34,751 nt of DNA from Deltaproteobacteria bacterium (GTDB taxonomy: Bacteria; Desulfobacterota; Desulfarculia; Adiutricales; Adiutricaceae), in NCBI GenBank assembly GCA_031264015.1, contig JAISET010000118.1:1-34751 (forward strand), in the 5' to 3' direction. Position numbers and translations under genes: made by a program. The notes beneath the pieces are model-generated. The model saw nothing but the letters and a program-made list of their open reading frames with translations, made no database searches and had not been told where the DNA came from. Of the stretch, positions 6,864 to 16,329 are shown piece by piece (position 1 is the first letter of the stretch; the number at the start of each line of letters is the position of its first letter).

Positions 6864-7391
6864 GCGCGGGTCCTCGGCGGGTGATTGTCGGGAGGGCGGC
6901 AACGACGTCCGTCTTCCCTCGGCGGACCAATGATACACCTCCGAACTTTGCCGGGTCAAGGCTCCCCGCGGCGGCGGGCTCGCGTCCCGCCGGTCCTCGC
7001 GGTCCCGGCTCTCCCCGCCGGCCGGTCCTCCCGGGCGTCGCCGCCGGCCGTCCCCCGCGGCCGTCAAATATTTGTCGTCTATTTGTCGGCGGCGGGCTTT
7101 TTCGGGGGCCGGGGGGCGAAAATCAAGGGCCTCCGGCGGGGGCGGGCGGGGGCGGGATCTTAACTTGACAATATATTTTTAGGAGATTGGGCTTGAAAAT
7201 TTTAAAGTGGATATCTTGGTCCTGCTTTGTTGATGTAAATTTTCTTCAATCTGGTATTATCATATATTTTAGTTATAAAATTTTAATATAAAAATATAAA
7301 TTCTGATTTAACTATGCTTTAGATAAATTATATCTGCTTTTATTGTGTTTCTGGCTTGACGTTATCTGGTCCTTAAGATTAAATTAATGGG
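6864..7391. other. Divergent intergenic region with AT-rich island
   Basis: Bases 6864-7160 are GC-rich with no clear gene and should hold the promoter of the minus-strand exported-protein gene, which I could not pin down. From about 7160 to 7440 the DNA becomes strongly AT-rich (runs such as ttataaaattttaatataaa), without an ORF. Extra -35-like elements occur at 7165-7170 (TTGACA, no good -10) and 7356-7361 (TTGACG, with TTAAAT 17 bp on). The island could act as an UP-element or curved-DNA region for infA. Confidence 0.55.
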
Positions 7392-7420
7392 TTGACACAA
7401 TAGCTCCTTAGGACTATAAT
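7392..7420 (+). promoter_or_regulatory. Consensus sigma-70 promoter of infA
   Basis: TTGACA (7392-7397), exactly 17 bp, and TATAAT (7415-7420): a perfect consensus promoter behind an AT-rich upstream island. This is the strongest promoter by sequence in the window and fits a highly expressed translation factor. Confidence 0.85.
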
Positions 7421-7524
7421 CGTAAGGCTAGCTGACGGCCCCTCCCGGGACCCGGGTGAAGAACTCATAATCTTGTGCGCACATGGTTCGGGCGGCGCCG
7501 CCGTCCCGAAAAAAGGGAGAAAAA

Positions 7525-7743
7525 TTGTCCCGCGAAGATCTCATCAAATTAGAAGGCCGAGTGACCAAAACCCTTGGCGACGGCCACATGGAGGTTGAAA
7601 CGTCCGACGGGGTGAAAATCAGAGCCGTTCTTTCCGGAAAGCTGAAACGGTTCAAGATTCGCGTCCTGATGGGAGACCGCGTCGAAGTGGCAGTTTCACC
7701 CTACGATCCAACCCACGGCATCATCACCTATAGACTGAAATAA
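7525..7743 (+). CDS. infA: Translation initiation factor IF-1 (TTG start)
   Basis: IF-1 is an OB-fold protein that binds the A site of the 30S subunit during initiation. I chose the TTG at 7525 because AAGGGAG (7513-7519) lies five bases upstream and because it gives 72 residues, the canonical IF-1 length. The upstream ATG at 7483 would add 14 non-family residues and has no ribosome-binding site. Family landmarks are EDLIKLEGRVTKTL, VLSGKLKRFKIRVLMGDRVEV and the end SPYDPTHGIITYRLK. The sequence is rather divergent (ETSDGVKIRAVLSGK where LENGHEVLAHVSGK is common), so a second infA elsewhere in the genome is possible. Confidence 0.9.
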   Translation: MSREDLIKLEGRVTKTLGDGHMEVETSDGVKIRAVLSGKLKRFKIRVLMGDRVEVAVSPYDPTHGIITYRLK

Positions 7744-7836
7744 TATCACCCCCCGCGTTCCCGCGACCAAACCATCGACAAGTTCCCGACCGGCTTTCGC
7801 CGGGGGCCGGCCCGGCCGGGCGGCGGCTCCCCGGGG

Positions 7837-7884
7837 CCCCGCGCCGAAGCTTTTCCGGCCCGACGCGGGGGGCGGCGTTTTTTT
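7837..7884 (+). terminator. Possible infA terminator
   Basis: CCCCGCG (7837-7843) can pair with CGCGGGG (7864-7870). A T7 run follows at 7878-7884 after a short GGCGGCG stretch. The 20-base loop and the gap before the T run make it less than ideal. Confidence 0.4.
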
Positions 7885-7916
7885 CGGCCCGCCCCGGAGA
7901 CTACCGGACGGACGGC

Positions 7917-7945
7917 TTGCAGGCGGCGGCGGGGGGGCCTACAAT
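7917..7945 (+). promoter_or_regulatory. Candidate promoter of the ftsH gene block
   Basis: TTGCAG (7917-7922), a 17-bp spacer and TACAAT (7940-7945), in GC-rich DNA 168 bp ahead of ftsH. The -10 form TACAAT recurs before the YYD-repeat gene at 22927. Confidence 0.5.
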
Positions 7946-8112
7946 GTTCCGGCCCGGATATCCGGCGGCGCGGCCGGCCCCCGGGCCCGCCGGGGCCGGA
8001 CCTCCCGGATCAGACCTTTCAGATCGGACCTGTCGGATTAGAGGCGGATTAGAGAGCGTAATTTCACCAGCGGCGGGGACGCGTCAAGGCGGCCCGGCCT
8101 CGGAGACCAAAT

Positions 8113-10176
<2,064 letters not shown>

Positions 10177-10391
10177 CGCCGACGCGGGCGACGACGCCGG
10201 CGCTGACGACGATTATGGCGACGACGCCGGCCATGGCGGCGGACTTCGGCGTCGCCCGCCGGCGTTCGGTTTGACCGCTTTCCAACTGCCTTCTCGCTGC
10301 CTTCGACCGCCTTTTGGCTTCAAACTTGCTTTTATCCCGGCGCGCCACCCTGCCGGCCAGGGGCCGCCGCGGTCTTCCCCGGGAGCGGACC

Positions 10392-11291
10392 ATGAGCACA
10401 TCCCTGCCGTCGCATCTAGCCTGGAGCTCCGGGGGGCGGGACTGGCGCCTGGACTTCGACCGGCCCGCCGTCATGGGCATCGTCAACGTGACGCCCGACT
10501 CCTTCTCCGACGGGGGGCTCTATTTCTCCCCGGAGGCGGCCGTGGCCCGGGCCGAGCGCCATATCGCCGAGGGGGCCGTCGTTGTCGACCTGGGGGCCGA
10601 GACCACCAGGCCGGGCTCCGAGCCCACCTCCGCCGAGGAGGAGTGGCGGCGCCTGGAGCCGGTGCTGGCCGCCCTGGCCGGACATCCGGCCAGGCCGGTC
10701 GTCTCCGTCGACACCTACAAGGCCGAGGTGGCCGAGAAGGCCCTGGACGCCGGGGCCTCCATGATCAACGACATCTACGCCGCCCGCAAGGACCCCAGGA
10801 TCCTGGAGGTGGCCGCCCGCCGCGGGGTCCCCGTCATACTCATGCACATGCTGGGCGAGCCCCGGACCATGCAGGTGGAGCCGCGCTACGACGACGTCGT
10901 CCGGGAGGTGCGCGAGTTTTTGCTGGAGAGGGCCGGGGCCGCCATGGCCGCCGGCGTCCCCAGGGAGCGCGTCATCCTGGACCCGGGCCTGGGCTTCGGC
11001 AAGAACGCCGGCCACAACCTGACTTTGCTGAACCGCTTCCGGGAGGTCATCCCCGAGGGCTTCCACTCTTTGATGGCCCTCTCCCGCAAGAATTTTCTGG
11101 GCCTGATCCTGGGCGACCCCGACCCCATGAGGCGCGACCTGGCCACCGCCGTGGCCTCCGCCATCGCCGTCTCCAAGGGGGCGGAGATGATCCGGGTGCA
11201 CTCGGTGGCCGGCAGCCTGGAGGCCGCCAGGGTCGCCTGGGCCGTCCTCAGGGAGTCCGTGGCGCGGCCCCCCGACGCCCCCGGGGCCTGA
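10392..11291 (+). CDS. folP: Dihydropteroate synthase
   Basis: Condenses p-aminobenzoate with hydroxymethyl-dihydropterin diphosphate in folate synthesis; the target of sulfonamides. It is a cytoplasmic TIM barrel. 299 residues from the ATG at 10392, with GGGAG (10381-10385) six bases upstream; the longer frame from TTG 10314 adds non-family Arg-rich sequence. Motifs are MGIVNVTPDSFSDGG (loop 1), VDLGAETTRPGS (loop 2), SVDTYKAEVAEKAL, INDIYA, LDPGLGFGKN, LSRKNFLG and the C-terminal pterin/phosphate motif IRVHSV. There are 215 bp between ftsH and folP, containing GACGAC triplets and no gene. The gene belongs to the same-strand ftsH-glmM block. Confidence 0.95.
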   Translation: MSTSLPSHLAWSSGGRDWRLDFDRPAVMGIVNVTPDSFSDGGLYFSPEAAVARAERHIAEGAVVVDLGAETTRPGSEPTSAEEEWRRLEPVLAALAGHPARPVVSVDTYKAEVAEKALDAGASMINDIYAARKDPRILEVAARRGVPVILMHMLGEPRTMQVEPRYDDVVREVREFLLERAGAAMAAGVPRERVILDPGLGFGKNAGHNLTLLNRFREVIPEGFHSLMALSRKNFLGLILGDPDPMRRDLATAVASAIAVSKGAEMIRVHSVAGSLEAARVAWAVLRESVARPPDAPGA

Positions 11292-11675
11292 GGCCGGGGC
11301 CGGCGGCGGCGCCCCGCCGGCGCCCGCCGGGAGACAGTCTGTTTGTCCGCTCGAGCGACGGGACGGCGGAGGCGGCGACCGACGACCGACGGGGGATTTT
11401 AGGATGATGAACGGAAGAACGACAGTCGGTCGGCGGGACGGAGGAATAACGGCGGATTTTTGGATTGACGCGACGGAAGAAGAACAACGGAAGATTTTTG
11501 GATTGGCATGGCGGAAAAACAACAGGGGATTTTTGGAATGGAAGATTAGCGGAACGGCATGACGTCATTGCGGCGGCGGGTCGGCGGGACGGCGAAACTT
11601 CGTCGGGAAGGCCGCCCCGCCGTCCATGACCAGGCCCGCCACCTTTTTTTTTGAGGGAAGCCCGAGCGCGAGACG
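11292..11675. other. folP-cdaA spacer with degenerate repeats
   Basis: No convincing gene. It is dominated from 11391 on by imperfect repeats (listed separately). A T run (11644-11652) is followed by TGAGGGAAG just before cdaA. Confidence 0.5.
11391..11560 (+). repeat. Four imperfect ~36-60 bp repeats between folP and cdaA
   Basis: The phrase GGxxGATTTTTGGATTG followed by a purine-rich GGAAGAAxAACAAC segment recurs from about 11391, 11451, 11488 and 11524. The last three units are spaced about 36 bp apart and the first is 60 bp upstream. The repeats are transcribed with the gene block if it is an operon, and their function is unknown. Confidence 0.7.
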
Positions 11676-12491
11676 ATGGCAAATTTCTTGAACATAGAGG
11701 CCGTGGGGTCGACCATCCTGGGCATGAGGCCCAACGACTTCATCGACATCCTGCTGGTGGCCGTCATCATCTACCAGGTCATCAACCTGGTCCGGGGCAC
11801 CAGGAGCGGGCAGGTTTTTCTGGGCCTGGGCTTCCTGGCCGTGGTCTACCTGCTGGCCAACCGGTTCCAGCTCCTGACCCTGAGCTTTCTGATGTCGTCG
11901 CTGCCCTCGAACATCTTTTTGATCATAGTGCTTCTCTTCACCCCGGACATCCGCCGGGGGCTGGCCCGGGCGGGCAGGTTCTACTATCTCCGCTCCAACC
12001 CGGCCTTGAAGGAGGCCATCAGCGAGGTCGTCAGGGCCAGCTTCTTCATGGCCGAGAAGCGCTGCGGGGCCCTGATCGCCTTCGAGCGGCACGTCAGCCT
12101 CGGCGAGTACGTCGAGGCCGGGGCCAAGATCGGGGGCCTCGTCTCCGACCGGCTGCTGCTGGCCATCTTCAACACCCACGCCCCCCTGCACGACGGGGCC
12201 GTCATCATCCAGGACGGCGTGCTGGCCGCGGCCGGCTGCTTCCTGCCGCTGCTGCCCTTCGAGGACAACGTCAGCCGCTTCTTCGGCACCAGGCACAGAG
12301 CGGCCATCGGTCTCTCCCGCGAGTCCGACGCCGTCATCGTCGTCGTCAGCGAGGAGCGGGGCCTGGTCTCCCTGGTCAAGGACGGGGAGGTCGAGGTCAT
12401 GATGGGCACCGCCCGCCTCAAGGAGGCCCTGACCGGCAGCCTGGGCGTCCGGGAGAAGGCCAAGCGCGCGCCCCAGCCGCGCAAGGCCTGA
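11676..12491 (+). CDS. cdaA: CdaA, membrane diadenylate cyclase
   Basis: Makes the second messenger c-di-AMP from two ATP. The 271 residues show three N-terminal membrane helices (about 22-40, 45-61 and 67-90) and a cytoplasmic DAC (DisA_N) domain with its two signature motifs, DGA (Asp173, in PLHDGAVIIQDG) and RHR (206-208, in GTRHRAAIG). These are the catalytic and ATP-binding residues, so the enzyme looks active. The ATG at 11676 has a distant purine run (GAGGGAAG, about 15 bp upstream) and GCGAG closer. ybbR (CdaR) and glmM follow, as in the classical cdaA-cdaR-glmM cluster, linking c-di-AMP to cell-wall precursor supply. Confidence 0.95.
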   Translation: MANFLNIEAVGSTILGMRPNDFIDILLVAVIIYQVINLVRGTRSGQVFLGLGFLAVVYLLANRFQLLTLSFLMSSLPSNIFLIIVLLFTPDIRRGLARAGRFYYLRSNPALKEAISEVVRASFFMAEKRCGALIAFERHVSLGEYVEAGAKIGGLVSDRLLLAIFNTHAPLHDGAVIIQDGVLAAAGCFLPLLPFEDNVSRFFGTRHRAAIGLSRESDAVIVVVSEERGLVSLVKDGEVEVMMGTARLKEALTGSLGVREKAKRAPQPRKA

Positions 12492-12710
12492 CCCGCGCGG
12501 CTTGCGGCCGGCCAGGCGCCCCGGGCGTCCGGCTCCCCGCCCGTTGTTTTTCCAATGTCCGCCGCGCCGGGCCCCGTCCGCGGGCCCGGCGGCCAGGACG
12601 GCCCGAAATAGTTTTTTGTCCCGCTCCGGTTTCTAATTTCGTCCCAAAAGGGCGCTTTTTTGCTAGCCTGAAACACCCTTTGACTACAGTCGGCCGAGGC
12701 CCTGGCAAAA

Positions 12711-13769
12711 GTGTTCAAGAACCCCACCAGAAACAAGATCATCACGGCGCTTTTCTCCCTGGTCCTGTCCTTCACCTTCTGGCTCATGATGACCTCCTCG
12801 GAGACGACGACCCAGGACAAGACGGTCATGCTCGAGGTCGTCCTGCCCGGCGAGGACCTGATGGTCCCGGAGCGGCAGTTCCCCGAGTCGGTGACCATCA
12901 GGGTCGAGGCCACCGGGGGGCAGCTGAAGGTCATCGACTCCCGCCGCCTGCTCCTGCGCTACGACCTCAGCCGCGAGAGCCAGGGCCCCGGCAGCATCGT
13001 CTTCGACCCCGAGGCCATGGCCGCCGCCCTGCAGTTTCCCTGGGGGGCCAGGATCACCAGGGTGCCCGAGCCCATCGACTACACCTTCCACGGCTACGAG
13101 ACCAAGACCGTGCCCGTGGTCCTCTCCCTGGTGGACAACTACGACGACCGCCTCAACGTCCAGGGCCCCATCAAGATCGAGCCCGACGAGGTGACCCTGC
13201 GCGGCCCCTCCAACCTGATGGCGGCCGTCAGGTCGGTCCCCGTCGAGGTCAGCCGGGCCAGCGCCAGCCCCGGCTTCCGCATCGAGGTCAAGCCCAATCT
13301 CGCCGCCATAGGGCCCAGGGTCAGGCTCTTCCCCGACGTCGTCTTCACGGCCACCCCCGACGTGGAGTGGAAGCGCGCCAACCGCACCTTCGCCAGCCCC
13401 GTGGAGCTGGCCCCCGGCCTGGTCGTCCCCGAGGGCCGCGAGCTGGCCGTCAGCCCCGAGACCGTGGCCGTCACCGTCTCCTGGCCGGCCAACTACGTCA
13501 ACGACTCCGACCCCAACGGCGGGGTCCGGACCGTGGTGGCCCCCGACATGGCCGAGCTCGAGAGGGCCGGGGGGCTGCGGGTCGACGTGGGCGACGTCCT
13601 GCCCGACCCCGGGCTGGTCATGGTCAGAATCAACCCCAGCCGTGTCTACGTCTCCCTGCGCCCGAAGCCCGCCGCGGCCCCCGCCGCCGAAACCCCGGCC
13701 GGGACGACGGACGCGGACGGCCCCGACGCCCCCGCCGACGCGGCCGCCTCGAGGCAGCCGCTCCATTAG
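12711..13769 (+). CDS. ybbR: YbbR/CdaR-type regulator of CdaA
   Basis: YbbR-domain proteins sit in the membrane with extracytoplasmic domains and modulate the neighbouring CdaA. 352 residues from a GTG at 12711 (MFKNPTRNKI). There is one N-terminal membrane anchor (about 8-28, KIITALFSLVLSFTFWLMM) and then repeated YbbR-like beta domains (for instance VPVVLSLVDNYDDRLNVQG, then EPDEVTLRGPSNLMAAVRSV). The C-terminal tail, about 40 residues, is Ala/Pro/Asp-rich and probably disordered. The Shine-Dalgarno sequence is weak (GAGG at 12696). The gene is recognised from domain type and from its position between cdaA and glmM. Confidence 0.88.
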   Translation: MFKNPTRNKIITALFSLVLSFTFWLMMTSSETTTQDKTVMLEVVLPGEDLMVPERQFPESVTIRVEATGGQLKVIDSRRLLLRYDLSRESQGPGSIVFDPEAMAAALQFPWGARITRVPEPIDYTFHGYETKTVPVVLSLVDNYDDRLNVQGPIKIEPDEVTLRGPSNLMAAVRSVPVEVSRASASPGFRIEVKPNLAAIGPRVRLFPDVVFTATPDVEWKRANRTFASPVELAPGLVVPEGRELAVSPETVAVTVSWPANYVNDSDPNGGVRTVVAPDMAELERAGGLRVDVGDVLPDPGLVMVRINPSRVYVSLRPKPAAAPAAETPAGTTDADGPDAPADAAASRQPLH

Positions 13770-13901
13770 CGCGGGAAGACGCCCGAAGGCGACGACGACG
13801 ACGACGCCAAAGTGACGCCGCAGACGACGACGGCCCAAAAAAACAAAGACGGGCGCGGGGAGGCGCTGACCGCGCGGACCGGCGCTCAAAGGAGCTGACT
13901 C

Positions 13902-15290
13902 ATGCCCTCCAAAGGAGCCTCCAGGGTGTTGTTCGGGACCGACGGGATCAGGGGGGTGGTCAACCGGCCCCCCATGACCGCGGAGGTGGCCCTGGCCCTG
14001 GGGCGCTCTCTGACCCACCTCCTGCAGACCCGCAAAAAACTGCGCCGCCGCCCCAAGGTGGTGGTGGGGCAGGACACCAGGCTCTCCGGGGACATGCTCT
14101 CCTCGGCCGTGGCGGCCGGGGTCATGAGCCAGGGGGGCGACGTCTTCATCGCCGACGTCCTGCCCACCCCGGGCCTGGCCAACCTGACCGCCAGCACCAG
14201 GGCCGACGCCGGCCTGGTCATCTCCGCCTCCCACAACCCCTTCCAGGACAACGGCCTGAAGATCTTCGACGGCCAGGGCTACAAGCTGCCCGACGAGACC
14301 GAGGCGGAGCTGGAGGCGCTGATGGCCTCCCGGAGCCTTTTGGACTCCGGCGCGGCCGGCCCCGAGACCGTCGGCCGCATCTACCGCATCAACGACGCCG
14401 TGGGCCGCTACGTGGTCTCCCTGAAGGCCACCTTCCCCAGGGCCATGGACCTCGAGGGCTTGAAGATCGTTCTGGACTGCGCCAACGGGGCCGCCTATAA
14501 GTCCGCGCCCGCCGTCTTCGAGGAGCTGGGGGCCGGGGTCCACGTGCTCGGGAACGCCCCCGACGGCTTCAACATCAACCGGGGGGTCGGCTCCCTGCAC
14601 CCCGAGGTCTGCGCCGGGAAGGTCCTCGAGCTCCAGGCCGACCTGGGGGTGGCTCTGGACGGGGACGCCGACCGGGCCATCTTCATCGACCACCGGGGCG
14701 AGGTCGTCGACGGCGACCAGATCATGTTCCTCTGCGCCGCCCACCTGAAAAAGACCGGGGGCCTGGCCAAGGACGCCGTGGCCGCCACCGTCATGAGCAA
14801 CAAGGGCCTCGAGATAGCCCTGGAGCGCGAGGGCATCGCCCTGGAGCGCACCAGGGTGGGCGACCGCTACGTGGCCGAGTGCCTGCGCAAAAACGGCCTC
14901 AACTTCGGCGGCGAGAAGTCCGGGCATCTCATTTTCCTCGACCACGCCACCACCGGCGACGGCACCCTGGCCGCCCTGCAGACCCTGGCCGTCATGAAGA
15001 CGACGGGCCGGACCCTCAGGGACCTGGCCGCCAACGTCTCCCTCCTCCCCCAGGTCTTGCTAAGCGTCCCCGCCGCCAGGCCCGCCGAGCTCTCCGCCTC
15101 CCCCCGGGTGGCCGCCGTCGTCCGCGACGTCGAGGGCCGCCTGGGCCGCCAGGGCCGCGTCCTCCTGCGCCCCTCCGGCACCGAGCCGGTCGTCCGGGTC
15201 ATGGTGGAGGGCGGGGACCTCGACTCCGTCACCGAGCTGGCCCGGGAATGCGCCGAGCGGGTGGCCGGCCTGGGGCTCGCCGAGGAGTGA
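13902..15290 (+). CDS. glmM: Phosphoglucosamine mutase
   Basis: Converts glucosamine-6-phosphate to glucosamine-1-phosphate for UDP-GlcNAc, hence peptidoglycan and LPS. The 462 residues match the family length. Landmarks are LFGTDGIRGVVN at the N-terminus, the phosphorylated Ser110 in ISASHNPF, the metal-binding DGDADR, the sugar-specific GEKSGHLIF and the phosphate-binding RPSGTEPVVRVM. The ATG at 13902 has AAGGAG (13888-13893) eight bases upstream. It is the last gene of the ftsH-glmM block. The 130 bp before it carry (GAC)n triplets. Confidence 0.96.
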   Translation: MPSKGASRVLFGTDGIRGVVNRPPMTAEVALALGRSLTHLLQTRKKLRRRPKVVVGQDTRLSGDMLSSAVAAGVMSQGGDVFIADVLPTPGLANLTASTRADAGLVISASHNPFQDNGLKIFDGQGYKLPDETEAELEALMASRSLLDSGAAGPETVGRIYRINDAVGRYVVSLKATFPRAMDLEGLKIVLDCANGAAYKSAPAVFEELGAGVHVLGNAPDGFNINRGVGSLHPEVCAGKVLELQADLGVALDGDADRAIFIDHRGEVVDGDQIMFLCAAHLKKTGGLAKDAVAATVMSNKGLEIALEREGIALERTRVGDRYVAECLRKNGLNFGGEKSGHLIFLDHATTGDGTLAALQTLAVMKTTGRTLRDLAANVSLLPQVLLSVPAARPAELSASPRVAAVVRDVEGRLGRQGRVLLRPSGTEPVVRVMVEGGDLDSVTELARECAERVAGLGLAEE

Positions 15291-15836
15291 GCCGCCGGAA
15301 CCGTCCCCGCCCCGGGGCCGGGGACAAGCCGGGCGGGACGGCCGTCGTTTTTGTCAAAAAAACCCTCCCCATGTCTTCAGTCCCTGGGTCCCTTTGACGG
15401 GGAGCCTCAATTTGGCCCCCGCCTTCCCCGGCGCCGGCGATTTTTTTCCCTCGAAATAAAATTGTTGAAAATTATTCTCCGAGGGCGCCCGGGGCCGACA
15501 AACTTTCCCGAGGATCCCCGGACATTCTCAGGATTGTCCCCGGGGGTCCCCGGGGGCCCCGGGGGGGGCCGCAGGGCCCGGGGGGCCGCGGGCGGGAAAA
15601 ATATTTTTTTCCGGGGCCCCCGGCTTTGGCAAGCGTTGCTGGAAAGAAATTAGAGCCAGGCGCGACAAAGTTCCACCAAAAGACCCGAACCTGCCAGGAC
15701 CGCTCGGATCAGCAGTTCTAAATTTGACGTTTTGCCAAGCCTGTAGAACGTATTCAAACCATATGCATTAATTTAACCAATAAAATTATCTAATATCAAT
15801 TTAAATTGTTGTTTATTAAAATAATAGAGCTGATAT

Positions 15837-16109
15837 ATGGCACAAATCTATTATGAGCAACTATCTTTAAAAGTGCAGACAGAGTGGGAATATTTTAAAA
15901 ACGCCACAAAAGATGTTATTATGCAAGGGCTATTTTTCGACCGTTTAAAATTTTTGGTCGCCGGAGGAATTTTTGGGCCGCAGGCAGGAGGGGGGAGCAA
16001 ATTTGGCTCGGAGGGCGGCACCCTCTCAAATACTAACTACGCAAAATTATTACCTTTTTGTTTTTGGGTCGGTTGGGCTGGTCTCGCCTGGACAGGAAAA
16101 AGGGGCTGA
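15837..16109 (+). CDS. Doubtful small ORF spanning an AT-rich/GC-rich junction
   Basis: 90 codons. The first ~40 (MAQIYYEQLSLKVQTEWEYF, then KNATKDVIMQGLFFDRLKFL) look protein-like and AT-rich. The rest is Gly/Trp-rich and reads like untranslated GC-rich DNA. Only a weak ribosome-binding site (AGAG, 15826-15829) is seen. It could be the 5' end of a transferred gene cut off by recombination near 15955. I do not recognise the protein. Confidence 0.25.
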   Translation: MAQIYYEQLSLKVQTEWEYFKNATKDVIMQGLFFDRLKFLVAGGIFGPQAGGGSKFGSEGGTLSNTNYAKLLPFCFWVGWAGLAWTGKRG

Positions 16110-16198
16110 GCAGGCCCCGCCGGTCGGCTTTATTGGGTGGAAAAAGGCCGGACGGCCAATCGGGGCGTAACAATCATTCATATTTAGAACTGCTGACC

Positions 16199-16209
16199 GG
16201 GGGGGGGGG
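16199..16209 (+). repeat. G11 homopolymer upstream of topA
   Basis: Eleven consecutive G's, 120 bp before the topA ATG and thus probably in its leader or promoter area. Tracts of this length are prone to slippage. Confidence 0.9.
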
Positions 16210-16329
16210 CCCGATTTGCAACCGCGCTCCCAAATGTGCTATGAAAGCAAAACATCCGCCCGAGCTTGGGGCGGGACCACGGCCGCGGCGGGAATTTTTC
16301 CCCCGTGGCTTTTCCGACAGGCGGGCGTT

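Larger units (their letters stand above)
7744..8112. other. infA-ftsH spacer
   Basis: GC-rich, no gene. It contains a possible infA terminator (7837-7884) and a candidate ftsH promoter (7917-7945). Confidence 0.5.
15291..16329. other. Composite 1-kb gap before topA
   Basis: 15291-15650 is extremely GC-rich, with several short palindromes (such as CCGGGGCCCCCGG near 15611) and no gene. A stem GTCCCC/GGGGAC near 15302-15332 and a T5 run at 15350-15355 could terminate glmM transcription, but the fit is poor. 15650-15960 switches to AT-rich DNA and contains the start of a small ORF (15837-16109). From 15960 GC-rich sequence resumes. An inverted pair GGCTTTGGCAA (15622-15632) / TTGCCAAGCC (15732-15741) brackets the switch. 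A G11 run lies at 16199. Confidence 0.5.

Noticed and set aside
10314-10391. N-terminal extension of FolP from TTG 10314
   Set aside because: Arg-rich and not family-like; ATG 10392 has a good ribosome-binding site and gives normal length.
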